A stretch of 64,000 nucleotides of DNA from Streptomyces sp. NBC_00513 (GCF_041431415.1 NZ_CP107846.1:103293-167292), one strand, 5' to 3'; shown: positions 40,301-48,049, counted from the stretch's first letter. The notes: a model not told the origin generated them from the sequence alone. Translations and numbers: made by a program.

Positions 40301-40510
40301 GACGTACGCATCGACCAGGCCTGGCAGACCCGCCTCGACGACGCCCGCCAGTACCAGGCCGCACACGGCCACCTCCGCCCGCCCGCCCGCACAACCTTCA
40401 ACGGCAAACGCCTCGACGCCTGGCTCAGCGTCCAACGCGCCCGCAACCGCGAAGGCCGCCTCACCCCCCAACAGATCGCCGCCCTCGACGAGCTGGGCAT
40501 TCACTGGTGA
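37382..40510 (+). CDS. SF2 DEAD/DEAH-box helicase with seven helicase-associated repeats
   Basis: A 1042-aa protein starting at ATG 37382. Motor motifs are complete: Q-motif region LRPYQNEAI, motif I ACGSGKS (about residue 31), II DEAHH (about 156), III TATP (about 187) and VI QGVGRTLRPH (about 383). From residue 475 seven ~65-aa units repeat the pattern ARAFHxxHGHLxVP, LGxWIxxxR, LTxERIAALDELGMxWD, the helicase-associated (HA, PF03457) domain. A short HTH-like insert (KPFAEALLALVEAGVEQKALAEAL) separates units four and five. HA helicases occur near ends of Streptomyces linear replicons and in accessory islands. The role is unsettled. Confidence 0.9.
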   Translation: MTVELRPYQNEAITAIFEGLAGGGVGQLHAACGSGKSLMAQQSAMRLLPAGGLAVVMVPSLALVAQTITTWRALHPAGTGLDVLAVCSDDTVTDAPAHLPDIPAQVTTDPQIIADWLARPARGGIRLIVGTYISANRLHDALHQVEAKLDLLVLDEAHHLTGRPDFVIRRVTEPTYLPAVRRLYMTATPRVDAAAAGRHGHLSMDDVALFGPVLYTYPFSRGIAEGYLEDYRLYVIGIRESEARAMLADKGREYVEGPGAPSMQTLVAQAALVRAAQKYGVRRAVSFHARVAQAAEFSRSLPDLSRRLAPSLPAPLSRVIHGEMSPRLREQVLDDLRLPPADGWTVVANSRLLGEGVDVPALDTVLFAHPKSSAVDIVQGVGRTLRPHPDTPGLSTIIVPLIVPEQDGEIGDLDPGDYATLWQVVRALRAHDEPLGSALDNCRSKSTISNPSLPSKITVELPGGTGQALIEQVELLLVRQSTSPWWEGFGAAHAYHEEHGHLDIPSGHVTADGRRLGQWINNARQHRRKGWMGADRIAALDRLGMIWDSDWYHFQTAFGHARTYRETHGHLNVPQAYRTPDGYRLGTRINMLRRDYANGRLTPERITALERLDMTWNTRAQANEELIAQARAFHAAHGHLRVPHTHVTDDGYPLGSALKTRRNRYPHGDVDSGVVSALDELGMVWDLREARFADGLAACRRYRDQHGDLAVPVNHIDAEGYNLGDFIAYQRSVVAGSTRDASGRARTLDPERRAALDELGMIWSATTPKRPPTDEEIAALRAFPHQRGKPFAEALLALVEAGVEQKALAEALDVRTSTLSLRIKRARANIYAADPFPQHLDAARAFHEQHGHLRPQETSDDAGTRSLADWLTKQRAARRNGQLTDKQIAALNELGMDWDPLGSRWQQALQAARSYHGEHGHLRPSTGTTVNGLDLTVWLTRQRTAHQRGTLPPERAAALDELGIDWTPGRGVADVRIDQAWQTRLDDARQYQAAHGHLRPPARTTFNGKRLDAWLSVQRARNREGRLTPQQIAALDELGIHW

Positions 40511-40690
40511 GGGGTTACGCGCGTCGTGGCGGGTGCGTGCGTGAGCAGGCCTGCTGCGGCGCGCGGACGCGTCGGCTACAGATGGGACGCGGGGTTCGTG
40601 GTGGCCGGGCCCTGGATGGCCGCCGTCCGGTGGCGAGCTCGGCCCCGACCGGGAACTAGGGCTTGTCTCTCAGACCGAACTCGGCCGATT

Positions 40691-41023
40691 TCAGGTAGCT
40701 ATGGGCAGGCCATTTACCCAGCAGATCTCCAAGGGCCGCGGGTCCGTGCACTGCGCCGACGTGAGGGGAAAGGCTCCCCGTCTAATGGGGCGGCCGCAGC
40801 AATCGCAGAGCAGCGTGGTGCGGGCACCTACGTCCTCAAGGGTCCGAGCCGCCTCGACAGCGGCTTCGAACCAGCCGGCTGCCTCGATCTCTACGGGTGC
40901 GTCGGCAAGCAGAAGCTTGCTGTTCCACAGGCTGAGGCCGGTGATCGTCCGTATCGCACGGACTGCCTCCATTTTCCGGTCTCCTGCTCCTGTCAGCAGC
41001 ACACGGAATCCTGGCTCTTCCAC
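40691..41023 (-). CDS. Ribosomal protein L7/L12 C-terminal-domain-like protein
   Basis: A 110-aa protein starting at GTG 41023 with GGGGAGGG just upstream. Residues 5-70 (FRVLLTGAGDRKMEAVRAIRTITGLSLWNSKLLLADAPVEI, LEDVGARTTLL) follow the bL12 C-terminal fold VxLxxxGxxKixVIKxVRxxTGLGLKEAKxLV. It is followed by CDCCGRPI, a zinc-like CxxC. The N-terminal dimerisation domain and hinge of true L12 are absent. Similar stand-alone L12-CTD proteins occur in Streptomyces; the function is unknown, perhaps factor binding at ribosomes. Confidence 0.7.
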   Translation of the reverse strand: MEEPGFRVLLTGAGDRKMEAVRAIRTITGLSLWNSKLLLADAPVEIEAAGWFEAAVEAARTLEDVGARTTLLCDCCGRPIRRGAFPLTSAQCTDPRPLEICWVNGLPIAT

Positions 41024-41224
41024 ACACCCTCCCCGGCCGTCCACGAGCTGTGCGGCAAGTGAACCATCACGGCAACTGCTGAGTGCCGTGGGCGAATCCC
41101 AGGGGCGGCGAAGCCGCAGGCGTAGCAGTCCCGAGGCCGGGCATCCGCTCATTCCGGAAATCCGGCGCACTGTCGAGTGTTCAGGGCCGAGAATCGGCGC
41201 CAGATACACCAGGAAGGCGCCGCC

Positions 41225-42046
41225 ATGATGGACAACCTGAACTTCGACGAGCCGATCGGCTCGGTAGCCGTCAGCCCCCGGGACAACAGCCTGCTGCTCG
41301 TCAAGGCCCTTGGCACCCACACGCTCCAGCTCACCCTGGACATCCACGTGCCGAAGGCACCCGAGGCAGGCCGCGTACTGGTTCTGGAGACCAGCCTCCA
41401 GGCTCCACATGGCAACGGCATGCCCATCGCCCTGGCCGCCTCGAATGCCACCCTCGCCTTCCGTCCTGACCAGCGCACCGATCACAAGTTCACCTATACG
41501 TTGACGAACGCCCAGCTCCGCGCACTGGAAGAGAACCGCTCCGGCGACCTGCGCCTGGAGATCACAGTTCGCGCGGTACTCCCTCAGGCCGCCGCCGGTC
41601 TCCACCCCGGCAGTACTGACATCCGGCTCTACCTCACCGTTGCCGAGAGCAGCTGGAAACGGCAGCTCGAAGGCCTCGGTCCCTCGCTCGCCGTAGAGAT
41701 GTCGGTGCCCTTCCCCGCAACCGACGGACCTCGCCGCGAAGCCGTTCAGTACCTGCTTAGCGCCCAGAGCCGGCTTCGCGGTGCCCCGGACATCGACGGC
41801 GCTCTCCTCGACGTCCGCCGGACCCTGGAGTACATCAGGGAAAACAGCGGATGGCCCCAGCCCTCCTCCAAGAAGCAGTTCGAGCAGTACACGAAGGAGG
41901 AGCGCTGGGCCGCGACGTGCAAGGCGCTGGAGAGGCAGGCCAGTGGCGCCCTGCACAAGGACGTCGTCACCAAGGAGTTCACCTACACCCGTGAAGAGGC
42001 GGAGACCATGATCGCTGCGACGGCAGCCCTGCTCCGCCTGATCTGA
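41225..42046 (+). CDS. Hypothetical protein
   Basis: A 273-aa protein starting at ATG 41225 behind CAGGAAGG. The N-terminal ~150 residues are strand-rich (LQLTLDIHVPKAP, VLVLETSLQAP, DLRLEITVRAVLP, DIRLYLTVAES), like an all-beta domain. The C-terminal ~110 are helical (PRREAVQYLLSAQSRLRGAPDIDGALLDVRRTLEYI, TREEAETMIAATAALLRLI). It is divergent from the L12-like gene over a 200-bp gap. No family is recognised; a two-domain sensor/effector arrangement is possible. Confidence 0.68.
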   Translation: MMDNLNFDEPIGSVAVSPRDNSLLLVKALGTHTLQLTLDIHVPKAPEAGRVLVLETSLQAPHGNGMPIALAASNATLAFRPDQRTDHKFTYTLTNAQLRALEENRSGDLRLEITVRAVLPQAAAGLHPGSTDIRLYLTVAESSWKRQLEGLGPSLAVEMSVPFPATDGPRREAVQYLLSAQSRLRGAPDIDGALLDVRRTLEYIRENSGWPQPSSKKQFEQYTKEERWAATCKALERQASGALHKDVVTKEFTYTREEAETMIAATAALLRLI

Positions 42047-42322
42047 ACCCCCTTCCTCCGCGCCGTGTACCGAGCGGCAAGGAAGCGAGTCGTGGCCCGG
42101 CAGGCCCTCCCGAAGGCTCGGGGACGCGCGGCCGCTGCCCGGCGCACCGCCACGGTGAGATCCGTATCCACTGATCCGCCGCCCACCCCCGTCACCGTCG
42201 TCATGCCCGACGGGCAGACGCTCACAGATTCGGCGATGTCGTGTCCGAGAAGGCGGGTTCCCGGATCTGGTGAAGATTCCCGGCTCCTCGGCCAGGCGGC
42301 GAGACTGCTCGCGGTACCACTG

Positions 42323-42679
42323 TCACTTAGCCGCAGGTCGGTACATCCTCAGCAGAGTGGCGAGCACGCCGACCTGGTCATTGACGCTCATCCCCTCGGG
42401 AGCTTGGCCTTCGGCGAGCTTCCGGGCACTGTGAAGGACAAGGCCGAGTCCCGGACGATCCTGTGTATAGAGCAGGACTCGGCACGTCCGGTCTCGCGGG
42501 ATGCGCGGCGGAAGATGGCCAATCTTGCGCTCGGCCAACCTTTGCTCGATGTCCTCGACGATGCGGGCTCCAGCGGCGCGGGCACCGGCGAGCCCAAGTA
42601 GCTCACTGACGTTCCAATCCAGATGGCCGCCGTTGACCTCGATCAGCCTGGGAAGGTTGTCCCACTGAGTGGTGGTCAT
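42323..42679 (-). CDS. Hypothetical protein
   Basis: A 118-aa protein starting at ATG 42679 (MTTTQWDNLPRLIEVNGGHLDWNVSELLGLAG). It continues with helices (AAGARIVEDIEQRLAERKIG) and a strand RTCRVLLYTQDRPGLGLVLHSARKLAEG. Codon use is like the neighbours. No family is recognised. Confidence 0.6.
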   Translation of the reverse strand: MTTTQWDNLPRLIEVNGGHLDWNVSELLGLAGARAAGARIVEDIEQRLAERKIGHLPPRIPRDRTCRVLLYTQDRPGLGLVLHSARKLAEGQAPEGMSVNDQVGVLATLLRMYRPAAK

Positions 42680-42893
42680 GCCGTGTCCTCTCCGTTCCGT
42701 TCGCGGGCGGCGACAGTCTTGCCTCACAGAACCGGTTCTGTCCTGCGAACCCATTCCTTCGGGTCTCCTCCGCGACGAAGAGTTGACGGATGAGTCCCTC
42801 AAACAGGTGGGCCTGAAGGTCGTTCCCTCGCGATGTCCGCCGCCCAGAGCCATCCACGGGTTCGAGCCCCCACCATGCGGCGTAGGCCTCCAT
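42603..42893 (-). CDS. Possible gene or remnant
   Basis: A 96-aa frame from ATG 42893 (MEAYAAWWGLEPVDG, then LQAHLFEGLIRQLFVAEETR) is protein-like for about 65 residues. It then overlaps the start of the 42323-42679 gene by 77 bases with a non-protein-like tail. The overlap suggests a frameshifted end or a decayed gene. The remaining DNA from 42894 to 43319 shows no convincing gene. Confidence 0.3.
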   Translation of the reverse strand: MEAYAAWWGLEPVDGSGRRTSRGNDLQAHLFEGLIRQLFVAEETRRNGFAGQNRFCEARLSPPANGTERTRHDHHSVGQPSQADRGQRRPSGLERQ

Positions 42894-43319
42894 GAGGCAG
42901 GACCAGGACGTCGTGGGTGGTGCCAGCGGCCGCGGGGGCCCAGGGATGATCCAGGCAGCTGGCCTCAGGGCTGCGGCACCCGACATTGCCGCCGGTCTCC
43001 TTGCGTTCGCGGTGTGGCAGGGGCAAGGCCCCGTTGCCGTCCACTTCTTCGCAGGCCCCTACGAGCGGTACGAACGCGAACTCGCCCGCAGGTGCCTTGC
43101 AGCTAGTCTTTACCGAACCGACGCCGTACAGACCGCGTACTCCTCGTCACCCCCGCCAGCCAGGGAACGACCCCGCGCCTGGGCCCTGCTGAAGACGGCA
43201 GCACGCACCCGCTCCGGCCGGTGGATGCCGCGACGCGGAAGGGACTCGACGGCTTCAGTGCTGACCGTCCGCTCGGTGCGGGTCCTGCACGGACCTCCTG
43301 GCACCCGCCAACGAGTGCG

Positions 43320-44339
43320 TCAGCCGGCCTGCCGGTAGCTGGCCGCCGGTCCCACCGTGCCGGGACCGAAGCGGGTGTTGAGCAGGTCGATGGCCTTCTC
43401 CGCCCGCAGCCGCCGATCGCGGCCCTGGTCGAAGGACAGCTGCTCGGCGACGGTGGCCGCGTCGACCAGCTGCTCGCAGCGCAGCGAGATGCCGCGTACC
43501 CGGGCCCGCTGGAAGCCCAGCGCCCGGTACATCTCGTAGGCGGTGTCGCGGAGGTCCTCGGTGTGCGCGCTCGGTCCCCCGGGCAGCTGGCGGCTGCGGT
43601 GGACCTGGGATCGGTTGGCCAGGGTGATGGTCATCGTGATCGTCCTGGTCGCCTGCTTGCGGGTCCGCAGCCGGTCGCCGAGCTCGACCGCCAGCGAGAG
43701 CAGCGCGGCGCGGACCGTCTCGGGGGACAGGGTGTCGAGGGGGAACCGATGATGCGCGGCCGTGCTGTGCGGTAGCTCCGTCGGCACCACTGCCCGGCGG
43801 TCGATGCCGCGGGCCACCTCGCGCAGTTGCCGGCCGGCCCGCCCGCCGAGCACCCGCTGCACGGTCGCCTCCGGGAGCTGCGCCAGCAGGCCGATCGTGT
43901 GCACCCCAAACTGGACCAGGCGCTGTTCCTGGGCGCGGCCGATGCCGTACAGCTCCCCGACCGGCCGGTGGTGCAGGAACGCGGCCACCTGCTCCGGAGC
44001 GGGGCCGACGGCGATCAAGCCGCTGCGCGCGGCGTCCCGGGAGGCCATCGCGGCCACCGACCATGTTGGGCCGACGCCGATCGCCACCGGCAGCCCGTAC
44101 AGCGCCATCGCTCGGGCCCGGATCATCAGTCCAAGCTCGGCCGGGTCCCGGTCGAAGAACCGGATGCTTCCTGACACGTCCGCCACCAGGACCGAGGGTG
44201 GGACCGTCTGCACCACCGGAGTCACGTCCGTCACCAGGCCGTGGAGCAGCCCGTAGATCACCGGGTCCACGTCCACGGGGCAGCGCAGATGCAGGATCGC
44301 GGAGCCGGCACCCACCGGGCCCCTCTGCTCGTCGTCCAC
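43320..44339 (-). CDS. ImuB-like degenerate Y-family DNA polymerase
   Basis: A 339-aa protein starting at GTG 44339 with AGGAGG 8 bases upstream. The helix-hairpin and thumb region (VGELYGIGRAQEQRLVQFGVHTIGLLAQLP) and the little-finger domain (TITMTITLANRSQVHRSRQLPG; LRDTAYEMYRALGFQRARVRGISLRCEQLV) are Y-family. The catalytic palm is shortened. No N-terminal DxD is present, and the position of the second carboxylate pair (SLDE in DinB) reads PPSVLVADVSG, without the DE pair. ImuB proteins likewise lack these residues and bind the sliding clamp. A partner clamp gene is at 18656. Its own polymerase activity is unlikely. Confidence 0.78.
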   Translation of the reverse strand: MDDEQRGPVGAGSAILHLRCPVDVDPVIYGLLHGLVTDVTPVVQTVPPSVLVADVSGSIRFFDRDPAELGLMIRARAMALYGLPVAIGVGPTWSVAAMASRDAARSGLIAVGPAPEQVAAFLHHRPVGELYGIGRAQEQRLVQFGVHTIGLLAQLPEATVQRVLGGRAGRQLREVARGIDRRAVVPTELPHSTAAHHRFPLDTLSPETVRAALLSLAVELGDRLRTRKQATRTITMTITLANRSQVHRSRQLPGGPSAHTEDLRDTAYEMYRALGFQRARVRGISLRCEQLVDAATVAEQLSFDQGRDRRLRAEKAIDLLNTRFGPGTVGPAASYRQAG

Positions 44340-44561
44340 GGCGACACCTCCTACACCCACCGTATCGAAAACTTATTCGAACAGGCACGCCGGAGCGGAC
44401 CGCGAGATGAGGGGGCCTGCGGATGTGCCTGAGCACTGGTTCCGTCCAATGAGCATTGGGGTTGTCGTGCTGAGCGCCGTATGGCCGGGACGGTGGCGCC
44501 CGCGTGTTCGTCCCTCGTCCGAGAAGGGGGTGTTGTCGGTGGGTGCCGGCAGGGTGCGTGC

Positions 44562-45755
44562 ATGACGGATAGCGAGAGTGCCCGCATGACGCGGATCCTG
44601 AGCGGGTTGCCGGCAGCAGCCCGAGAACTGCTGTTGAGAACGGACTGGGAGTCTCTCCAGCACGCCTACGGCTCCGGCGAGGACATACCAGTCTCTCTGT
44701 GCTCCCTCGTCGATGAAGATCCCGAGATTCGGTCCGAGGCGTTGGCCGCGTTGGACATGGGCGTGCTGCACCAAGGCTCGCTGTACACCGTCACCGCGCC
44801 CGCGGCGCTGTTCGTCGCCGCGATCCTCGACCACCCCATGGGTCTCGCCGAGCACGAGGGGCACTTCCCGTGGGACGACGGACCGCCACGCAGCTTGCGG
44901 GCCGCCCTGCTCGTCTGGCTGGGGCAGGTTGCCGAATCTGCTGCCTATGGGGAGGATCCGGTGCGCGACCGAACCGACTGGCAATGGGAGCCCTGGCACG
45001 ACGAGACCCGACGCGAGCACGACCCGGACGAGCGCGCCGCACTGCACGCGTGCCGGGCCATACGCCCCACCCTGTATGACGCCGTCGAGCCGTTCCTCTC
45101 CTCTCCCGATCCCCATGTCCGTGAGGCCGCGCTCGGCGCCGCAACGCCACTCCTCTTCGCACCAGAACTCACCGACCGGGTGCCGCAGGCCGCCGCGCTG
45201 CTGCGGACACGGCTGGGCCTAACGGAGGGGAGACGGGAGCGAGCGAGTGTGGCGCGAGCGCTCAGCGTGTGGGGGATGGACACCTCCGACCTGCTCGCCG
45301 ACTCCGACCCAGCTGTGCGGGTCTGCGCCGCGCTCGGACCCACCCATACCGATCGGCCACGCGCCCTCGCCGCCCTCCTCGACGCCCTGAGGGACCCTCG
45401 AACGACGGACGGCTGGTTCCCCGAGCCACTGCCCGGGCTGGACGGGTGGTTCCGGTTCACCGTGCTGCGCGCCGCGCTGACCTTGGCCGAAAGCTTCGAG
45501 GAGGTGGCGCCAGTGGCGATCGCCATGGTGACCGCCGGTGGCACGTCGGTCACCGACCACGAACGCGGACCGATCCTGCTCAGAGCCTTTGCGGGTGGAT
45601 ACGACCCGACCCACCCGCTCACCCCCGCCCAACGCAGCCTGTTGCGGGCCTTCGTGGACATCGACGAGGCGGCGGGCTGCCTCGCCGGGAGCGCGTTGTG
45701 GTTCCGCGCGGCCGGGCTGCCCGCGAACCGGGAGGGCGTCGCTGCGTTGCTGTGA
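44562..45755 (+). CDS. HEAT-repeat-like protein
   Basis: A 397-aa protein starting at ATG 44562. Paired helices recur, for example LCSLVDEDPEIRSEALAALDMGVLH, AVEPFLSSPDPHVREAALGAATPL and DLLADSDPAVRVCAALGPTH, consistent with HEAT/armadillo-type repeats over about residues 45-330. Such proteins are protein-interaction scaffolds; many are predicted in Streptomyces. No membrane segment or catalytic motif. It is divergent from the ImuB-like gene. Confidence 0.7.
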   Translation: MTDSESARMTRILSGLPAAARELLLRTDWESLQHAYGSGEDIPVSLCSLVDEDPEIRSEALAALDMGVLHQGSLYTVTAPAALFVAAILDHPMGLAEHEGHFPWDDGPPRSLRAALLVWLGQVAESAAYGEDPVRDRTDWQWEPWHDETRREHDPDERAALHACRAIRPTLYDAVEPFLSSPDPHVREAALGAATPLLFAPELTDRVPQAAALLRTRLGLTEGRRERASVARALSVWGMDTSDLLADSDPAVRVCAALGPTHTDRPRALAALLDALRDPRTTDGWFPEPLPGLDGWFRFTVLRAALTLAESFEEVAPVAIAMVTAGGTSVTDHERGPILLRAFAGGYDPTHPLTPAQRSLLRAFVDIDEAAGCLAGSALWFRAAGLPANREGVAALL

Positions 45756-45904
45756 CCTTGCCCGCCACCGCACCCTGCACCCATGACGCTCCCCCTGCGG
45801 TTGAGCATCGAAGTTGTCCACCCGGGCCATCTGCAGTGCACGGTCACAGCAGACCCCTGCCCCGGAGCTTCTGGCCGGGCGCCGGGACCGTGTTATCGAC
45901 GACG

Positions 45905-46534
45905 CCTGGAACTGACCGGCTTGCCCAAGAGGTGGAGAGGCTTGCCCAGGCCGGGCGCCCAAGGCTTGCCCAGGAGGTGGAGAGGCTTGCCCAGGCTGTA
46001 AAGCACCAGCTCAGGAGGCTTGCCCATGGCTGCGAGGGCCGTCCTGGCCGCAGTCGGCAGAACGCGCCGCCAGCACCCGGGGGAGCGGTAGGCCGAGGCC
46101 AAGTGCAAGGCTCCAGCAGCGCAGCGGAAGGCCCAGGCCGACGAACGGAAGGCCGCGATGGCAGCAGCCGCGGCAAAGGTGGCCGCCAGCGCGACCGCGC
46201 GCGGGTGGTCGAAGAGTTCGGCATCGTCTCGGCCGTGGACGTGCAGACCCCGTACGACAAAGGCGTGCGCGGCTCCGGGCCGGCGGCGACCCGTATGCCA
46301 TTGTGGGACGGGCGCTGCCCCTCAGCAACGGGCTAGGCCGGCGAATACGAGGACGCCCCCGGCCGGTTCTACCTCCTGAAGGACGCCCGCGCCGAGCTCC
46401 AGCGACACAGCTGGACTACGGACCTCCCCGCCTTGCTCAGCGTCAGGACCTCCGCGCAGCTCCCGGCAACCTGTCCCACCCCCGACGTCGACCACTGCGG
46501 GAACTGCGGGACGACCATCGCGATCCGAGGCTGA
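45905..46534 (+). pseudogene. Decayed gene with LAQEVERLAQ repeats and in-frame stop
   Basis: Three protein-like segments lie in sequence. LAQEVERLAQ occurs twice (about 45920-46000) within GGCTTGCCCA DNA repeats. Around 46130-46195 an Ala-rich helix (KAQADERKAAMAAAAAKVAA) is in one frame. From about 46200 VVEEFGIVSAVDVQTPYDKG is in another, runs to a TAG at 46334-46336, and resumes in the same frame with GEYEDAPGRFYLLKDARAEL and HCGNCGTTIAIRG, ending TGA 46532-46534. At least one frameshift and one stop have broken it. The family is not recognised. Confidence 0.55.
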
Positions 46535-46630
46535 ATGATCGCCTCGCTCGGACTCTCCTGCCCCGACTGCTACGACGTGCTGTTCGGCGAACCCGGCCGC
46601 CACGACCGCCGGCACCACAGGCAGGGGTAG
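46535..46630 (+). CDS. Possible mini-protein after pseudogene
   Basis: A 31-aa frame starting directly after the pseudogene stop (TGAATG), with CPDCYDVLFGEP. It may be a zinc-binding fragment of the same decayed locus. Little support beyond coupling. Confidence 0.25.
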   Translation: MIASLGLSCPDCYDVLFGEPGRHDRRHHRQG

Positions 46631-46693
46631 CCAGACGCCGGCCGCCCGATGCGCTGCGCAGATGGGCAAGCCCATGTGGACGGGCTCCGGGAC

Positions 46694-46777
46694 AGTTGCA
46701 CCGGAAGGGGGCTGGAGGGTTGCACGTAGAGGTGCACTAGGGGTTGCACCGGAGGTGTGACCGGGAGTGGGACCCCC
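46694..46777 (+). repeat. Degenerate 12-bp tandem repeat (GGTTGCACCGGA)
   Basis: GTTGCAC occurs at 46695, 46719 and 46743, exactly 24 bases apart, with related GGTGCAC (46731) and GGTGTGAC (46754) at the 12-base half-step. Seven 12-bp units can be written in register from 46694 to 46777. Non-coding, followed by a terminator. Confidence 0.55.
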
Positions 46778-46787
46778 ACTTTTTTGA
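46765..46787 (+). terminator. Rho-independent terminator with T-run
   Basis: AGTGGG and CCCACT form a short stem around ACC and are followed by six Ts, an unusual classical terminator for this GC-rich replicon. Confidence 0.7.
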
Positions 46788-47063
46788 TCTTGAGCATCGT
46801 GCCTGGTCAGGCCCGGTGGGCAAGCCCCACCGCCACGACGACACCTCTTTCTCCGCGATAGCCGGAGGAAGAGGCCTGCTTCTTTTCAGGGCCGGGCCGG
46901 CCTTCACCACCGCGGTCCAGCCCAGCTCGACTCAGGCCAGCACGGACCGGTCCCGACAGCCCGGTCCGCAGCCCGGTCACTGCTCCGAACTCGGCGCCCC
47001 TGCCGCGCGGACTGGCCAGGGTGCACCGCGTGTGCCCGCACCCGAAGACGTTCCTGGACATGC

Positions 47064-47097
47064 CGAAGCGGCCCCGCCGAAAGGCGAGGCCGCTTCG
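47064..47097 (-). terminator. Hairpin terminator of the 47110 gene
   Basis: CGAAGCGGCCCCGCC and GGCGAGGCCGCTTCG pair around GAAA just downstream of the minus-strand gene. Confidence 0.75.
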
Positions 47098-47109
47098 AGT
47101 GGAGCTGAC

Positions 47110-47310
47110 TCAGTGCATGTCCCAGTCGACGCGCCGGCGCTGGGGGAGCGGCGGCTCGACGCCGAGTCGCAGCGCCAACTTGACCGCCGCGCGGTCCTGC
47201 TTGTGTACCGCCTGCTGGTGCCACTTCCTGCTCCCGTCCTTCAGGTGGGAGATCCAGGGCCGCTCCTTGGACTGAAGGTGCGCGGGGCGGTCGTGGTAGG
47301 TACGGGCCAT
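47110..47310 (-). CDS. Hypothetical small basic protein
   Basis: A 66-aa protein starting at ATG 47310 behind GAGGAG. Basic and His/Trp-rich (TYHDRPAHLQSKERPWISHLKDGSRKWHQQAVHKQDRAAVKLALRLG). A nucleic-acid-binding mini-protein is possible. It is transcribed from the minus-strand copy of the promoter-hairpin element. No family is recognised. Confidence 0.6.
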   Translation of the reverse strand: MARTYHDRPAHLQSKERPWISHLKDGSRKWHQQAVHKQDRAAVKLALRLGVEPPLPQRRRVDWDMH

Positions 47311-47362
47311 CTCGGGGGCTCCTCGCTGTGGATTTGTCGTGGTGCGTGCGTTCGCGGTCGCT

Positions 47363-47414
47363 GACCGGCTGCCACCGCCGACCAACTGAAACAACTATAC
47401 CCATCACTAATCAC
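47363..47414 (-). promoter_or_regulatory. Promoter-hairpin element, minus strand
   Basis: Read on the minus strand: GTGATT (47414-47409), nine bases, TATAGTTGTTTCAG (TATAGT 47399-47394), then hairpin GGTCGGC-GGTGGCA-GCCGGTC (47383-47363). It is divergent from the next copy at 47521. Confidence 0.85.
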
Positions 47415-47520
47415 TCAGTCAAGCGGGAGTGGTGCGTCGCCGCCGCATGTCGCGGCGCGGACGGCCGGACGGGTGAATGCGAAATCGAGGCGAGAAAAAG
47501 GCCGTTCCGACTTCCGCGAA

Positions 47521-47571
47521 GTGATGAGTGTGAGGTATAGTTGTCTTGTTGGTCGGGAGTGGCACCCGGCC
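47521..47571 (+). promoter_or_regulatory. Promoter-hairpin element
   Basis: GTGATG (47521-47526), nine bases, TATAGTTGTCTTGTT (TATAGT 47536-47541), hairpin GGTCGGG-AGTGGCA-CCCGGCC (47551-47571). The stem differs from other copies by paired changes. It precedes the WYL-like gene at 47610. Confidence 0.85.
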
Positions 47572-47609
47572 CGCACCCCACCGAACACACACGCTCCAGG
47601 GAGAAACCC

Positions 47610-48011
47610 GTGTCGAACTCCATGAAGATCACCGCCGGTCAGACCTCCACCCGCACCCTGACCGACCTGATCCGTGCCATGGACAGCCAGCGCGCCACGA
47701 CCATTACCTACGTCGACAGCAAGGGTGACGAGTCGGTGCGCACCATCGAGATCCACAACATCCTCACCACCAGTAAGGGCGGCATCATCGTCCGCGCGAT
47801 GTGCCGCACCCGGGGCGAGATGCGCACCTTCACCCTGGAGCAGATCAAGGCGTACACCGTTCACCGCATCCGGTTCGTGCTTGCCGTCCCGGAAGAGAAG
47901 GTGGGGGAGGCGTTCCCCGTCGCGCACTTCGTCTCCAGCGCTGACCGGCTGATCGATCTGGAACTGGAGCGCGACTACTACTCGGCACCCAAGCTGAAGC
48001 TCGCCGCTTAG
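47610..48011 (+). CDS. WYL-domain-like small protein
   Basis: A 133-aa protein starting at GTG 47610 behind CCAGGGAG (ATG 47622 is an alternative). ATTITYVDSKGDESVRTIEIHNILTTSKGGIIVRAMCRTRGEMRTFTLEQI (about residues 29-79) follows the WYL fold I.Y....G....R.I.P, with v.a.C....e.R.F.l..I. WYL domains sense ligands or nucleic acid and regulate defence and other accessory systems, usually with a DNA-binding domain, which is absent here. It could be a free-standing regulator of the surrounding element-controlled genes. Confidence 0.65.
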   Translation: MSNSMKITAGQTSTRTLTDLIRAMDSQRATTITYVDSKGDESVRTIEIHNILTTSKGGIIVRAMCRTRGEMRTFTLEQIKAYTVHRIRFVLAVPEEKVGEAFPVAHFVSSADRLIDLELERDYYSAPKLKLAA

Positions 48012-48014
48012 GTG

Positions 48015-48049
48015 GCCGGGCCCGCCCCCCCTCAGGGGGTGGGCCCGGC
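48015..48049 (+). terminator. Hairpin terminator
   Basis: GCCGGGCCCGCCCCC pairs with GGGGGTGGGCCCGGC around a short CTCA-containing loop directly after the WYL-like gene. Confidence 0.8.

Noticed and set aside
40511..40690. GGGCTTGTCTC-like sequence at about 40665 as an insertion-sequence end
   Set aside because: No matching inverted end and no transposase remnant were found; the stretch holds nothing else convincing.
42894..43319. Short frames on both strands between the hypothetical genes and the ImuB-like gene
   Set aside because: No start signals, mixed composition and no recognisable motif; treated as gene-free.
45900..46030. GGCTTGCCCA repeats as plasmid iterons
   Set aside because: They encode a repeated coiled-coil segment (LAQEVERLAQ) in one frame, so tandem duplication within a gene explains them better.
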